NCBI GenBank assembly: GCA_963823565.1
Contig: CAWGLR010000003.1
Span: 434,001-498,000 of the forward strand
DNA: 64,000 bases
DNA from: RHKX01 sp963823565
GTDB lineage: Bacteria > Actinomycetota > Thermoleophilia > Solirubrobacterales > 70-9
Direction of reading: 5' to 3'
Made by a program: the position numbers and the translations under genes. Position 1 is the stretch's first letter, and the number at the start of each line of letters is the position of its first letter. Shown in pieces: positions 9,235 to 19,758 of this stretch. The notes below the pieces were generated by a model that was not told the DNA's origin, did not search any database, and saw only the letters and a list, made by a program, of their open reading frames with translations.

Positions 9235-9758
9235 GCGACATCCGCTCGCGTCTGACCTACGCGAACGTGACGGCCACCATCGCCGTCTTCCTCGCCCTGG
9301 GGGGTGGAGCCTGGGCGGTCTCCACCGCCGCCAGGAACTCGGTCGCCACGAAGAGCATCCGCGACGGCGCGGTGACGGCCGAGAAGATCAAGCGGAACGC
9401 GATCGGCAGCAGGCACGTGAGCGCCGACGCGCTGAGGGGCGCCGACATCAAGGAGGGCTCACTGCGGCTGCCCGCGGCGATCGACCCGGGCGAGGTCAAG
9501 GCCTTCACCGAGCAGCAGAGCCTGCCGACCTTCGGCGCCGGCCAGACCTTCGGGCCGCTGATCGCCGACTGCCCCGACGGCCAGGCTGCGCTGAGCGGGG
9601 GCGCCGACATCGACCGAACGGGCGTCGTCACATCCTCGAACGAGCCGGGAGGCGGCGCCCCGCCGGGCAGTTGGCAGGTGATCTTCTACAACGCCGGGAA
9701 CGCCATCGCCGGGCCCACCCAGTTCACGACGATCGTTCTCTGCGCCCCCGCCTCCTGA
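9231..9758 (+). CDS. Secreted small repeat-containing protein, probably CTG start
   Basis: About 175 aa. The N-terminus (SRLTYANVTATIAVFLALGG) is a basic stretch plus a hydrophobic signal segment. A motif rich in Ala, Lys, Asp and Gly follows (KSIRDGAVTAEKIKRNAIGS), then a beta-rich domain with two cysteines. Proteins with this layout are, to my knowledge, numerous in Solirubrobacterales and have no known function. No ATG or GTG gives the whole signal segment; CTG at 9231 overlaps the rubredoxin stop (CTGA) and gives a sensible N-terminus. A GTG at 9267 would cut off the basic part. Confidence 0.7.
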   Translation: MSDIRSRLTYANVTATIAVFLALGGGAWAVSTAARNSVATKSIRDGAVTAEKIKRNAIGSRHVSADALRGADIKEGSLRLPAAIDPGEVKAFTEQQSLPTFGAGQTFGPLIADCPDGQAALSGGADIDRTGVVTSSNEPGGGAPPGSWQVIFYNAGNAIAGPTQFTTIVLCAPAS

Positions 9759-9768
9759 GCGGCTGCGC

Positions 9769-11011
9769 TCAGGCGTCGAGGGTCCGCTCGCGCCGGCGGC
9801 GGCGCGAGCGCGCGATCGCGAACCAGGCGATCGCGACCAGCAGCCCCAGCGGCACGACGATCGCCGCGGTGACGAGGAGGATGCCGGCGACATCGCGGAG
9901 GACGTTGCCCGCGTCATCGACCCAGTCGCCGAGCGAGCGGTCGCCGTCGTCGGTGGATTGGGCGCCGGGGTCGGCGACGACCGCGACGCTCACGGTCGAC
10001 CAGCGCGCCTGGCGGGCGATGTTCTCGTAGCGGGCCCGCGCCCGGGCGATCCGGTTCGCCGCGTCGGCGATCTGGGCGCGCAGCGCGTCGGCCTCGGTTT
10101 CGGTGGTCGCGCTCTCCAGCGCCTTCAGCAGGCTCTTGCGCTCGGCCATGGCGTCGCGGAGCTCGTCCTTGGCGGTGACGAACGGGTGGGTGATGTCCTC
10201 TGTCGTCTCGTTCAGCGAGTCGACGTGAGCGAGGTCGCTGAGCCGGTCGATCGCGCCGTCGAGCTCGTCGCTGGGGATCGACAGCTCGAGCGTCGCCGTC
10301 GACTGCCGGCGCTGCTCGGTCACCTGGGAGCTGACGACGATCCCGTCGGCGGAGCGGGCGATCGAGATCACCTCGTCGGAGACGTCGCGGACCTCGTCGG
10401 GCGCGGCCGACAGCCGCATCGAGACGTCGCGGTCGACCTGCCGCTGCTCGGTGCCGGGCGAGAGCTGACCGAGGGATTTCGACTGCCGCGAGAGTCCGCT
10501 TCGGTAGGCGTAGCTGCCCTCGGGCTCGGCGGTGAACTGGGGCGATCTCGTCGCCGGAATCGAGCCGGTCCTCGATCGCCGAACCCCCGGGTTTGGCGAT
10601 CTGGGGAACCTGCGTCGTCGACATTTCCTGACCCGAGCCGGCGTCCGTCACCGTCTGCGCGTCGCCCCCCTCGTCCGACAGCGTCGAGGCCGCGACCGCG
10701 ACGACGACGACCAGCGTCGCCAGCGCGCCGATCGGACCGGCGATCCGGCGCGGCGGCATCGCCCGCAGCCGGTCCCACGTCTGGCGCCACGAGCCGCCGC
10801 CGCCCGCGGGCCGGAAGCGGTCCGCGGCGCGGCGGTCGAGCTCGGCGGCCCAGGCCTCGTCGGGCTCGGGACGCTCGTCGGCCAGCAGGCTCGCGAGCTC
10901 CCTCCAGCCCGCAAGGTCGGGATCGACGGGTCGCCCGGCGAGGGCGTCGTCGATGGCGGCGAGCTCGCGCTCGGCGTGCGGGTCGAGCCCGCCGTTCTCA
11001 CGCAGCTTCAT
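9769..11011 (-). pseudogene. Anti-sigma/DUF4349-type membrane protein, interrupted by a frameshift
   Basis: Two reading frames together make one protein of about 414 aa. The N-terminal part (from 11011) has a cytoplasmic helical segment and a transmembrane helix near residues 90-110. The C-terminal part (to 9769) has a DUF4349-like domain, a coiled coil and a second transmembrane helix ending in a basic tail. The frames join at about base 10540, in a run of four G (C on the coding strand), where one extra base breaks the frame. It overlaps the upstream ECF sigma gene by 14 bases, the usual arrangement for a sigma/anti-sigma pair. Either a sequence error or a recent loss of the regulator. Confidence 0.75.
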
Positions 11012-11567
11012 CGCATGCCCTCCTCAGCTTGGTGACGGTCCGGTGCAGGCGGGTGCCGGCGTTGGACTCGCTGGTGCCGATCACGTCGGCGATCTCGGCG
11101 TTGGTCAACCCGGCGAAGAACTTGAGGGCGACGAGCTCGCGCTCGCGGGTGTCGAGCTTCGCCATCGCGGCGCGCAGCGCCGCGCGGCGGAAGGCGACCT
11201 CGGCCGCCTCGTCGGCTGGGGCCGCCGCAAGGTCCTCGGGATCGGCCGCGAGCTCGGCGATGCGCTTCCGCCGGCGCAGCTCGTCGAGCGCCGCGTTGCG
11301 CGCGATCGCGAAGATCCAGGCGCGGCCGCTTCCCCGGCTCGGGTCGAAGCGGCGGCGCCGGCGGTAGGCGCGCTCGAAGGCCTGCGCGGTCACGTCCTCG
11401 GCGGCGGAGCGGTCGCGGAGGAGCCCGGTGACGTAGGCGAAGACGTCGTCGCGGCACTCGCGGTAGAGGGCGTCGAAGGCGAGCTCCGCCTGCTCGGGAG
11501 CGGCGGCCGAGGGAGCTGTCGCAACCTGCTGCACGTCCTCACTACGGCCGGGCGGCGGATCCATCAC
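10998..11567 (-). CDS. ECF-type RNA polymerase sigma factor
   Basis: 189 aa. Region 2 spans about residues 30-95 (LYRECRDDVFAYVTGLL ... AWIFAIARNAALDELRRR) and region 4 about 130-185 (LDTRERELVALKFFAGLT, then an HTH with NAEIADVIG). A region-2/region-4 protein with no region 3 is the ECF pattern. It is cotranscribed with the frameshifted membrane partner downstream, which would normally hold it inactive. If that frameshift is real, the sigma factor could be unrestrained. Confidence 0.93.
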   Translation of the reverse strand: MMDPPPGRSEDVQQVATAPSAAAPEQAELAFDALYRECRDDVFAYVTGLLRDRSAAEDVTAQAFERAYRRRRRFDPSRGSGRAWIFAIARNAALDELRRRKRIAELAADPEDLAAAPADEAAEVAFRRAALRAAMAKLDTRERELVALKFFAGLTNAEIADVIGTSESNAGTRLHRTVTKLRRACDEAA

Positions 11568-11587
11568 ACCGAGTCTCCCCGCTCGGT
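11568..11587. terminator. Small hairpin between SDR gene and sigma gene
   Basis: ACCGAG (11568-11573), 8-base loop, CTCGGT (11582-11587). It lies 1 base upstream of the sigma start codon and 7 bases past the SDR stop on the same strand. It could be a weak terminator of the biotin/SDR operon or a regulatory dyad of the sigma gene. Confidence 0.35.
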
Positions 11588-11594
11588 GGCGGCG

Positions 11595-12443
11595 CTAGGG
11601 CAGGTCGAGGGTGCGGGCGACGATCCGATCGTAGACGCGGTCGGGCAGCAGGCGCGTGGCCCAGACCATCGCGTGCGCGTCGCGGCCGACGCGGTAGCGG
11701 GCCCGCGGCCGGCGCGCCGTCAGGGCCCGCTCGACCGTCTCCGCCACGCGCTCCGGCGGGATCCCGCGGGCGCCCGTCTCCTCGCTCGCCTTCGCGGTCG
11801 AGCGCATCGCCTTCTCGTAGAGGTCGAACGCCCGGGCCGGCATGCGCCCGCGCATCTCCTCGAACAGCCGCAGGCCGCCCGACCAGATCTCGGTCGCGAT
11901 GCTCCCGGGCTCGATCGCGATCGTCTCGATTCCCCACGGGCGCAGCTCGACCCGCAGCGAGTCGCTGAGCGCCTCGAGCCCGAACTTCGAGGCGCAGTAC
12001 GGCCCGAAGAATGGCGTCGTCACGAGGCCGCCGATCGAGGTGACGTTGAGGATCCGCCCCGGGGCGCGCCGCAGCGCCGGCAGCGTCGCCTGGATCATCG
12101 CCAGCTGGCCCGTCAGGTTGACCTCGAGCTGGCGGCGGAAGTCCTCGAGCGGGACGAACTCCAGCGGCCCGGAGACGGCGATGCCGGCGTTGTTGACGAG
12201 CCCGTGGAGGCCGTCCGGCGTCTCCGACTCGACCCGCTCGGCGGCGAGCTCGATCGACGCGCCGTCGGCGACGTCGAGGATCAGCGGCACGAGCCGGTCC
12301 GACGCCTCGGCGGCGAGCCCCTCCGCGTCGGCCTCCTTGCGGACGCCGGCGAAGACGCGCCACCCGGCGCCGTCGAGCCGCAGCGCCGAGGCGCGCCCGA
12401 TCCCGCTCGAGCAGCCGGTCAGCAGGACCGAGCGCCCGCTCAC
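11595..12443 (-). CDS. Short-chain dehydrogenase/reductase at the end of the bio operon
   Basis: 282 aa classical SDR: TGCSSGIG cofactor motif near residue 9, NNAG near residue 86, catalytic Ser and Tyr-x-x-x-Lys in YCASKFGLEALS near residue 148. The GTG start overlaps the bioA stop by 4 bases, so it is cotranslated with the biotin genes. No known biotin step needs it; it may use a lipid or a pimelate precursor, or simply share the promoter. The substrate cannot be told from the sequence. Confidence 0.88.
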   Translation of the reverse strand: MSGRSVLLTGCSSGIGRASALRLDGAGWRVFAGVRKEADAEGLAAEASDRLVPLILDVADGASIELAAERVESETPDGLHGLVNNAGIAVSGPLEFVPLEDFRRQLEVNLTGQLAMIQATLPALRRAPGRILNVTSIGGLVTTPFFGPYCASKFGLEALSDSLRVELRPWGIETIAIEPGSIATEIWSGGLRLFEEMRGRMPARAFDLYEKAMRSTAKASEETGARGIPPERVAETVERALTARRPRARYRVGRDAHAMVWATRLLPDRVYDRIVARTLDLP

Positions 12444-13798
12444 GCGGCGACGTCGCCGGCGACCGGGCCCTCGCCGGCGGGCCGCCGGCCCTCGAGGCGC
12501 GCCGGCTCCTCGCCGTAGGCGCCGCGAACCGCGGCGCGAATCGACTCGCTCGTGATCTCGACGAGCCGCTCGAGGTCGCGCTTGGAGATCGCCGGCGGAG
12601 GCATCAGCACGACGGTGTCGCCGAGCGGCCGGACGATCGCGCCGCGGCGCCGCGCCTCGAGCGTCACCCGGTGGCCCAGCCGCAGCCGCGGATCGTGCTC
12701 GCCGAGGTCGATCCCGACCATCAGGCCCCGCCCGCGCACCTCGGCCACCTCGTCCATCGCCGCGACGTCGGCCAGCAGCTCGTGCAGCAGGCGGATCTTC
12801 GGCTGGATCCGCAGCAGCGTGTCCTCCTCCTCGAAGGCGTCGAGGCTGGCGATGGCGGCCGCGCAGGCGAGCGGGTTGCCGGTGAAGGTGTGGCCGTGGA
12901 AGAACGTCCGGAACTCCTCGTGCTCGCCGAGGAAGCCCTCGTAGATCCGCTCGGTCGCGAGCGTCGCGGCGAGCGGCATGTACCCGTTGGTGAGTCCCTT
13001 GCCGAGGCAGAGGATGTCCGGCGCGACGCGCTCCTGCTCGCAGGCGAACATCGTCCCGGTGCGGCCGAAGCCGGTCGCGACCTCGTCGGCGATCAGCAGG
13101 ACCTCGTGGGCGTCGCAGAGCTCGCGGACCGCCCGCAGGTAGCCCGGCGGCTGGACGAGGATCCCGCCGGCGCCCTGCACCAGCGGCTCGACGATCACCG
13201 CTGCGACCTCCTCGCCGTGCTTCTCAAGGGTGTCGGCGAGGGCCTGCGCGTCGCCGGCCGGCACCGCGTGGCGGGAGAAGAGCAGCGGCTCGAAGGCGCC
13301 GTGGAAGAGGTCGATCCCACCGACGGAAACGGCGCCGATCGTGTCGCCGTGGTACCCCTCTGCGAGGCCGACGAACGAGGTCCGGCGGGCGTGCTGGCCG
13401 CCCCGCTGCCGCCAGTACTGGAACGCCATCTTCAGCCCGATCTCGGTCGCCGTCGAGCCCGCGTCCGAGTAGAAGACCCGCGTCAGCCCGGGGGGCGCGA
13501 GCGCGACCAGCCGCGCCGCCAGCTCGGCGGCCGGAGCGTGGGTGAGGCCGAGCATCGTCGAATGGGCGACGCGATCGAGCTGGTCGCGGATCGCGTCGTC
13601 GATCCGCGGGTGCCGGTGACCGTGGACGTTGCACCAAAGCGAGGAGGTGCCGTCGATGTAGCGGCGCCCCTCGGCGTCGATCAGGTCGGTGCCCTCAGCG
13701 CGCTCGACGACGACCGGGTCCTCGGCCACCCAGCCGTGCTGCTGGGTGAACGGATGCCAGAGGTGAGCGTGATCGAGCTCTGCGACGCGGGGATTCAT
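12440..13798 (-). CDS. bioA: Adenosylmethionine-8-amino-7-oxononanoate aminotransferase
   Basis: 452 aa from the ATG at 13798 (HLWHPFTQQ near the N-terminus is diagnostic of BioA). PLP-dependent class III aminotransferase: DEVATGFGRTG is the cofactor-aspartate motif, CLGKGLTNGYMPLAAT carries the Schiff-base Lys near residue 280. It converts KAPA to DAPA in biotin synthesis. It lies 68 bases after bioD and overlaps the SDR. An upstream in-frame extension exists but would run through the gap into bioD and lacks BioA similarity. Confidence 0.95.
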   Translation of the reverse strand: MNPRVAELDHAHLWHPFTQQHGWVAEDPVVVERAEGTDLIDAEGRRYIDGTSSLWCNVHGHRHPRIDDAIRDQLDRVAHSTMLGLTHAPAAELAARLVALAPPGLTRVFYSDAGSTATEIGLKMAFQYWRQRGGQHARRTSFVGLAEGYHGDTIGAVSVGGIDLFHGAFEPLLFSRHAVPAGDAQALADTLEKHGEEVAAVIVEPLVQGAGGILVQPPGYLRAVRELCDAHEVLLIADEVATGFGRTGTMFACEQERVAPDILCLGKGLTNGYMPLAATLATERIYEGFLGEHEEFRTFFHGHTFTGNPLACAAAIASLDAFEEEDTLLRIQPKIRLLHELLADVAAMDEVAEVRGRGLMVGIDLGEHDPRLRLGHRVTLEARRRGAIVRPLGDTVVLMPPPAISKRDLERLVEITSESIRAAVRGAYGEEPARLEGRRPAGEGPVAGDVAA

Positions 13799-13866
13799 CC
13801 GATGCCGCCCAAGGTAGGCGCGGCGGCGGTCGGAACCCACCTCCCGAGAGCGCGCAATTTGCAGGC

Positions 13867-14522
13867 TCAGAGCAGCCCCGGCCGGGGCCAGCCGCCGGGC
13901 TCGGCGAGGTCGATCCGCGGCAGCGTCAGGACCTCGACGCCGCTGAGGCGCGCAATCGTCTCCCGGTTCGACTCCTCCATCGCCCCGGCCTCCTCCGGCC
14001 ACGGGTTGAGGACCACCGCGGCGATCTCGAGCTCGGCGCCCCACGCGGCCTCGACGGTGAGCAGGGTGTGGTTGATCGTCCCGAGGCCGGGGGAGGCGAC
14101 GACGACGAGCGGCAGCCCGACCTCCGCGGCGAAGTTGCGCACCAGGTAGTCGGGGGTGAGCGGGACCATCAGGCCGCCGACGCCCTCGCAGACGAGCGCG
14201 TCGGCATCGTCCGCGGCCGCGGCGACCGCCCGCCGCAGCCGGCCCGGGTCGATCTCCTCGCCGGCCAGCTCCCCCGCCAGGTGGGGGGAGACGGGCGGGC
14301 CGAAGCGATAGGGGGCGATCTCCGCCGGAGCCTGGCTCGATCCCGACGCGCGCTTGAGCAGCTCGTGGTCCGCCTCGCCCCCCTCGTCGAGACCGGAGAC
14401 GGCCGGCTTGAAGACCGCGACACGCTCGCCGCCGGCCCGAAGCTCGTTCGCGATCACGGCGGCGACGACGCTCTTGCCGACCTCGGTGCCGGTGCCGGTG
14501 ACGAAGAGGCCGCGGCGCTCGC

Positions 14523-14526
<4 letters not shown>
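13867..14526 (-). CDS. bioD: Dethiobiotin synthetase
   Basis: 219 aa. P-loop VTGTGTEVGKS at residues 9-19, the hallmark of BioD; VCEGVGGLMVPL near residue 105 is the second conserved motif. It closes the ureido ring of DAPA with CO2 and ATP. The GTG start at 14526 overlaps the bioF stop (GTGA). A longer frame reaching 14619 would lie inside bioF and is not needed. Confidence 0.95.
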
Positions 14527-15884
<1,358 letters not shown>

Positions 15885-15886
15885 AT

Positions 15887-17032
15887 CTACGCCGCGGCGC
15901 GGCCGTCCGGGCGGGGATAGGCGGGTGGCTTGCCCTTCTTGGCGATCACCCGCAGCTGCGTCGACGGATCCCAGAGGTCGGCCTCGTCCTGGGTGTCGAT
16001 CAGCTCATCGATCGGCGTCCGCGGGACGTCGCCCTCGAGCCAGCCGCTGCGGTTGTCGGGGCGGGGGTTGGCGCCGTTGTCGGGCTGGCGCGCGACGTTG
16101 AGCCCGAGGTCGGTGAACATCTGCCGATCGTCGGCGGGCTCGGCGCCGAGCGTCGTCAGGAAGTTGCCCATCATCACCCCGTTGAGGCCGGCCTTCACGG
16201 CAAGCGGCTGGAGCTCGTGGAGGTTCTCGACCCGGCCGCCGCAGAGCCGGAACAGCGCATCGGGGATGATCAGCCGGAAGATCGCGATCCACTTGACCAC
16301 GTCCCACGGGTCCATCAGCGGGCGGTCGCCGAACTTCGTGCCGGTCCGCGGGTTCAGCAGGTTGATCGGGACCGAGGTCGGGTCGATCTCGGCGAGCTCG
16401 AACGCCATCTCGACGCGCTGGCGGGGCGACTCCCCGAGGTTGAGGATGCCGCCCACGCAGGTCTCCATCCCGGCCTGGCGGACCGAGTCGATGGTGCGGA
16501 TCCGGCCGTCGTAGCGGACCGTCGTCGAGACCTCGGGGTAGTAGGACTTCGCCGTCTCGACGTTGTGGTGGACGCGCTGGATTCCCGCCTCGGCGAGCTG
16601 GTGGGCGCGGTCGGCGGAGATGTGGCCGACCGAGGCGCAGCGCTTCAGGTTCGTGTTCTCGGCGACGAGCCGGGCGCCCTCGAGGATCTTCGCGAAGTCG
16701 CGCTTGGAGAGCCCCTGGCCCTGGGTGACCATGCAGAAGCGGTGGGCGCCCGCCGCTTCGGCCGCGCGCGCGTGCTCGAGGATCTGCTCGGGCTCCATCA
16801 TCGCGTGCATCGGCGTGTCGGCCTCGGCGTAGCGCGACTGCGCGCAGAACCCGCAGTCCTCGGCGCAGCCGCCCGACTTGGCGTTGACCAGCGAGCACAT
16901 GTCGGTCGCCTCGCCGAAGCGCTCGGTCCGGACTTCCCACGCGCGCTCGACGAGGGCGCCGATGTCGTCGTGGTCGGTGAGCTCGCCGAGGCTGAGGGCC
17001 TCGTCGAATGTGATCAGCGGTGGCACGGCCAC
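15887..17032 (-). CDS. bioB: Biotin synthase
   Basis: 381 aa radical-SAM enzyme. The cluster motif is CAEDCGFC with Cys56, Cys60 and Cys63; the [2Fe-2S]-binding cysteines and Arg of BioB are in TKFGDRPLMD and neighbouring blocks. The C-terminus is longer than usual by about 30 residues. It inserts sulfur into dethiobiotin. First gene of the biotin operon; GTG start. Biotin made here would serve the carboxylase at 19757-23356. Confidence 0.96.
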   Translation of the reverse strand: MAVPPLITFDEALSLGELTDHDDIGALVERAWEVRTERFGEATDMCSLVNAKSGGCAEDCGFCAQSRYAEADTPMHAMMEPEQILEHARAAEAAGAHRFCMVTQGQGLSKRDFAKILEGARLVAENTNLKRCASVGHISADRAHQLAEAGIQRVHHNVETAKSYYPEVSTTVRYDGRIRTIDSVRQAGMETCVGGILNLGESPRQRVEMAFELAEIDPTSVPINLLNPRTGTKFGDRPLMDPWDVVKWIAIFRLIIPDALFRLCGGRVENLHELQPLAVKAGLNGVMMGNFLTTLGAEPADDRQMFTDLGLNVARQPDNGANPRPDNRSGWLEGDVPRTPIDELIDTQDEADLWDPSTQLRVIAKKGKPPAYPRPDGRAAA

Positions 17033-17149
17033 GATGCTGTCAATCGCCGCGGACGGCTCCGCCGATCGGCTCGGGCGCCCGCCGGGGGCCGGTATCTTGC
17101 TCGCACCGGAGCTGCGCCCTGGGGGTCCCCCGCAGGCCGGGGACCGATC

Positions 17150-18706
17150 GTGTCAGCACCGACCGACAGCCCAGATCACGCGCGGCGCCGCCCGCTCGCC
17201 CGCATCGGCGGCTTCGCGCTGGTGCTCGCGGTGGTCGCGGTGGTCGGGGCGTGCGGCGCGACCGACGACTCGGAGAAGGGCGAGGGCGGCGACGGCAAGG
17301 TCGCGGGCTCGAAGCCGGAGCCGATGCCGGTGCCCGCCGCCGAGCGGCGCCTCCCCGGGTTCCCCTCCGCCCCGAAGCCGCGCAGCGAGGACGAGCTGCG
17401 GCAGTCGCGGCGCCTGGCCGCGGCGGCGAAGGCGGGCGGAGAGCGGCCGAACTTCGTGCAGATCTGGACCGACGACCAGACGATCGACTCGATGAAGTAC
17501 ATGCCGCGGCTCGAGCGCGTCCTCGGCAAGCACGGCACGACGTTCTCCCAGTACCACGACGTCCAGCCGCTCTGCTGTCCGTCCCGCGCGACGTACCTCA
17601 GCGGGCAGTACCCGCACAACCATCACGTCTACTCGAACAAGCCGCCCGACGGCGGCTTCGGCGCGATGGACTTCCGCGACACCATCTACACCGCGCTCGA
17701 CAAGGCCGGCTACCGCACCGGCTACATCGGCAAGGTGCTCAACGTCGCTCCCGGGACGAACCTCGCGGTCGAGCCCGAGCCGGGGTTCGACGACTGGTTC
17801 GTCGAGCTCGTCCAGCCGAAGGACGGGATGCGGACCTACAAGCTCAGCGACAACGGCCGCGTGGTCGACGTCGAGAACGGGCGCTACCAGACTGACCTCT
17901 TCGCCAAGCGCGCCCGGCAGTTCCTCGCCGAGAACGGCAAGCAGCCGTTCATGCTCACCGTGTCGCTCTTCACGCCGCACTGGGCACCCTGCCAGGGCGA
18001 GCGGGGGAAGCGGCGGGAGTGCCCGCCGGTGCCGGCCCAGCAGGACCGGAAGAAGTTCAAGGGCGCCAGGTTCCCCGGCGGCCCGAACTACATGCCCGGC
18101 GACGACGCCGGCTTCATGGACCGCTACTGGCGGCGCGAGATCCAATCGATGCAGTCGGTCGACCGGCTCGTCGCGGCGACCGTGAAGCAGCTGAAGCGGC
18201 GGGGCGAGCTCGACAACACGTACGTGATCTTCCAGACCGACAACGGCCTGCTCCACGGCGAGCACGCGCTGTTCGGCAAGAACTACCCGTGGGACCGCTC
18301 GGTGCGCGTGCCGCTCGTGATCCGCGGGCCGGGGTTCCCGGCCGGGGCGAACCGAGCCGACCTGACGGCGAACGTCGACGTGCCGGCGACGATCCTCGAC
18401 GCCGCCGGGGTCGCGGAGCCGCGGGTCTTCGACGGCTACTCGCTGCTTTCCGACCACGAGCGCAAGTCGCTCCTGCTCGAGCGCCTCGAGGGCTCGGACA
18501 AGCCGGGCAAGGGCACGTGGCGTCAGATCAAGACGAGCAGCGGCTACACCTACTGGGAGTACGGCGACGGCGGCCACCAGCGCCTCTACGACCTCGAGCG
18601 GGACCCCTACCAGCTGAAGAACCTGGTGCGGAAGAAGCCGAAGCTCGCCGAGCGCCTGCAGCGCGAGATCGACCGGGTCAAGGACTGCGCGGGCGACTGC
18701 CCGTAG
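17150..18706 (+). CDS. Sulfatase-family lipoprotein
   Basis: 518 aa from the GTG at 17150. N-terminal basic region, hydrophobic segment and lipobox VVGAC (Cys35) predict a lipid-anchored exported protein. The sulfatase signature CCPSRATYLSG has the first Cys that would become formylglycine; metal ligands DDQ near residue 107 and the FQTDNGLLHGEH block fit the family. It cleaves sulfate esters or, less likely, phosphonate esters. Its 3' end overlaps the convergent esterase gene by 29 bases. Confidence 0.9.
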   Translation: MSAPTDSPDHARRRPLARIGGFALVLAVVAVVGACGATDDSEKGEGGDGKVAGSKPEPMPVPAAERRLPGFPSAPKPRSEDELRQSRRLAAAAKAGGERPNFVQIWTDDQTIDSMKYMPRLERVLGKHGTTFSQYHDVQPLCCPSRATYLSGQYPHNHHVYSNKPPDGGFGAMDFRDTIYTALDKAGYRTGYIGKVLNVAPGTNLAVEPEPGFDDWFVELVQPKDGMRTYKLSDNGRVVDVENGRYQTDLFAKRARQFLAENGKQPFMLTVSLFTPHWAPCQGERGKRRECPPVPAQQDRKKFKGARFPGGPNYMPGDDAGFMDRYWRREIQSMQSVDRLVAATVKQLKRRGELDNTYVIFQTDNGLLHGEHALFGKNYPWDRSVRVPLVIRGPGFPAGANRADLTANVDVPATILDAAGVAEPRVFDGYSLLSDHERKSLLLERLEGSDKPGKGTWRQIKTSSGYTYWEYGDGGHQRLYDLERDPYQLKNLVRKKPKLAERLQREIDRVKDCAGDCP

Positions 18707-19685
18707 TCCTCGCCGGCGCCTCGCGGGGGTTGGCATCGGCGGGCTTCTTCCCGGCGTCGCCCTTCTTCCCGCCCTTCTCGTCCGGCTCCCCGTCGCCGCA
18801 GTGCCGCAGCGCTCGCGAGTAGAAGGTCACGTACTCCTCCCAGTTCCCGTTCCAGTAGCCGGAGTCGTGGCCGCCCGGGCCGTCGCGGACGATCGGCTTC
18901 TGCCCGGCGGACTCCAGGGCCGACACGAGCGCCTCGTCGCCGTCGGTGAAGGGGTCGTCGTCGCCGGCGTCGATCCATAGGTGCAGGCCCTCATAGGGGT
19001 TCGGAGTCTGGCCGGCGGCAGCGATCACGTCGTTGTCGTCGAAGTCGGCGGCGTCGTCGAAGGCGCCGTCGGCGGTCTCGCCGGCGCTCTCCCAGATCGC
19101 CGGCGAATGGGCGGCGACCGCGCAGAACCGGCTCGGGTCGAGGCGCGCCAGGTTGAGCGCACCGAAGCCTCCCATCGAGATGCCCGCGATCGCGACGCGC
19201 CGCGGGTTGACGTCGAAGCGCTCGACGAGCTCCGGCAGCAGCTCGTGGAGGACGTAGCTGCCCCAATCGCCGCTCTCGCGGTCGTGCCAGTAGGAGGAGT
19301 CGCCCCCGTCGGGAAAGGCCATCATGGGCGCCCGCGTGCGCAGGTCGGACAGCGCCCGGAACATCGGGTCGACGAGGTAGCTGTTCTCGTCCTCGTCGCG
19401 GCCGTGCAGGAAGATCACGAGGCTGCGGTCCTTGGGCGGCGCGCCCTTGGGCACCACGACCTTGACGTCCATCGTCCGCTCGAGGCGGGTGCTCTCGATC
19501 TCCTTGGTCCGCACCTTGGCGCCGTAGGTGCGCCTGACCTCCTCGTCCGCGAGGACCAGGCGCTGAACCGCGAACGCCGCTGCCGCGACCGCGATCGCGC
19601 CGACAATCCGCAGGAGGACGTAGCGCCGGGAGTGGGGTGAGCCCTGGGCGGGCGCATCGGGCGGCGAGGGGGCGGCACCTTCCAC
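18678..19685 (-). CDS. Exported alpha/beta-hydrolase esterase (esterase D / antigen 85 type)
   Basis: 335 aa. A membrane segment at about residues 25-45 acts as signal anchor. LVIFLHGRDEDENSY, the nucleophile elbow GISMGGFGA (Ser near residue 170), an Asp in IDAGDDDPF and the His in GGHDSGYWN make a plausible catalytic triad. The C-terminal 40 residues are Lys/Gly/Asp-rich and disordered. GTG start. Convergent with the sulfatase; the two may both act on envelope lipids, which is inference. Confidence 0.85.
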   Translation of the reverse strand: MEGAAPSPPDAPAQGSPHSRRYVLLRIVGAIAVAAAAFAVQRLVLADEEVRRTYGAKVRTKEIESTRLERTMDVKVVVPKGAPPKDRSLVIFLHGRDEDENSYLVDPMFRALSDLRTRAPMMAFPDGGDSSYWHDRESGDWGSYVLHELLPELVERFDVNPRRVAIAGISMGGFGALNLARLDPSRFCAVAAHSPAIWESAGETADGAFDDAADFDDNDVIAAAGQTPNPYEGLHLWIDAGDDDPFTDGDEALVSALESAGQKPIVRDGPGGHDSGYWNGNWEEYVTFYSRALRHCGDGEPDEKGGKKGDAGKKPADANPREAPARTTGSRPRSP

Positions 19686-19731
19686 GCAAGCGAAGGTACC
19701 GGGCGGCCTGCCGGGGAAGCCGCCTCCGCAT

Positions 19732-19758
19732 AAAGTAGTAAGTTCTACTTCCTACTTT
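19732..19758. promoter_or_regulatory. Operator-like dyad A, at the carboxylase start
   Basis: AAAGTAG (19732-19738), 13 bases, CTACTTT (19752-19758): perfect 7-bp half-sites, with an inner AAGT...ACTT dyad at the centre. The right half overlaps the TTG start codon of the carboxylase gene, and a possible -10 (TACTTC, 19746-19751) is inside the site, so a bound repressor would block transcription. Related sites lie at 43685-43711 and 50034-50060. Confidence 0.7.
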
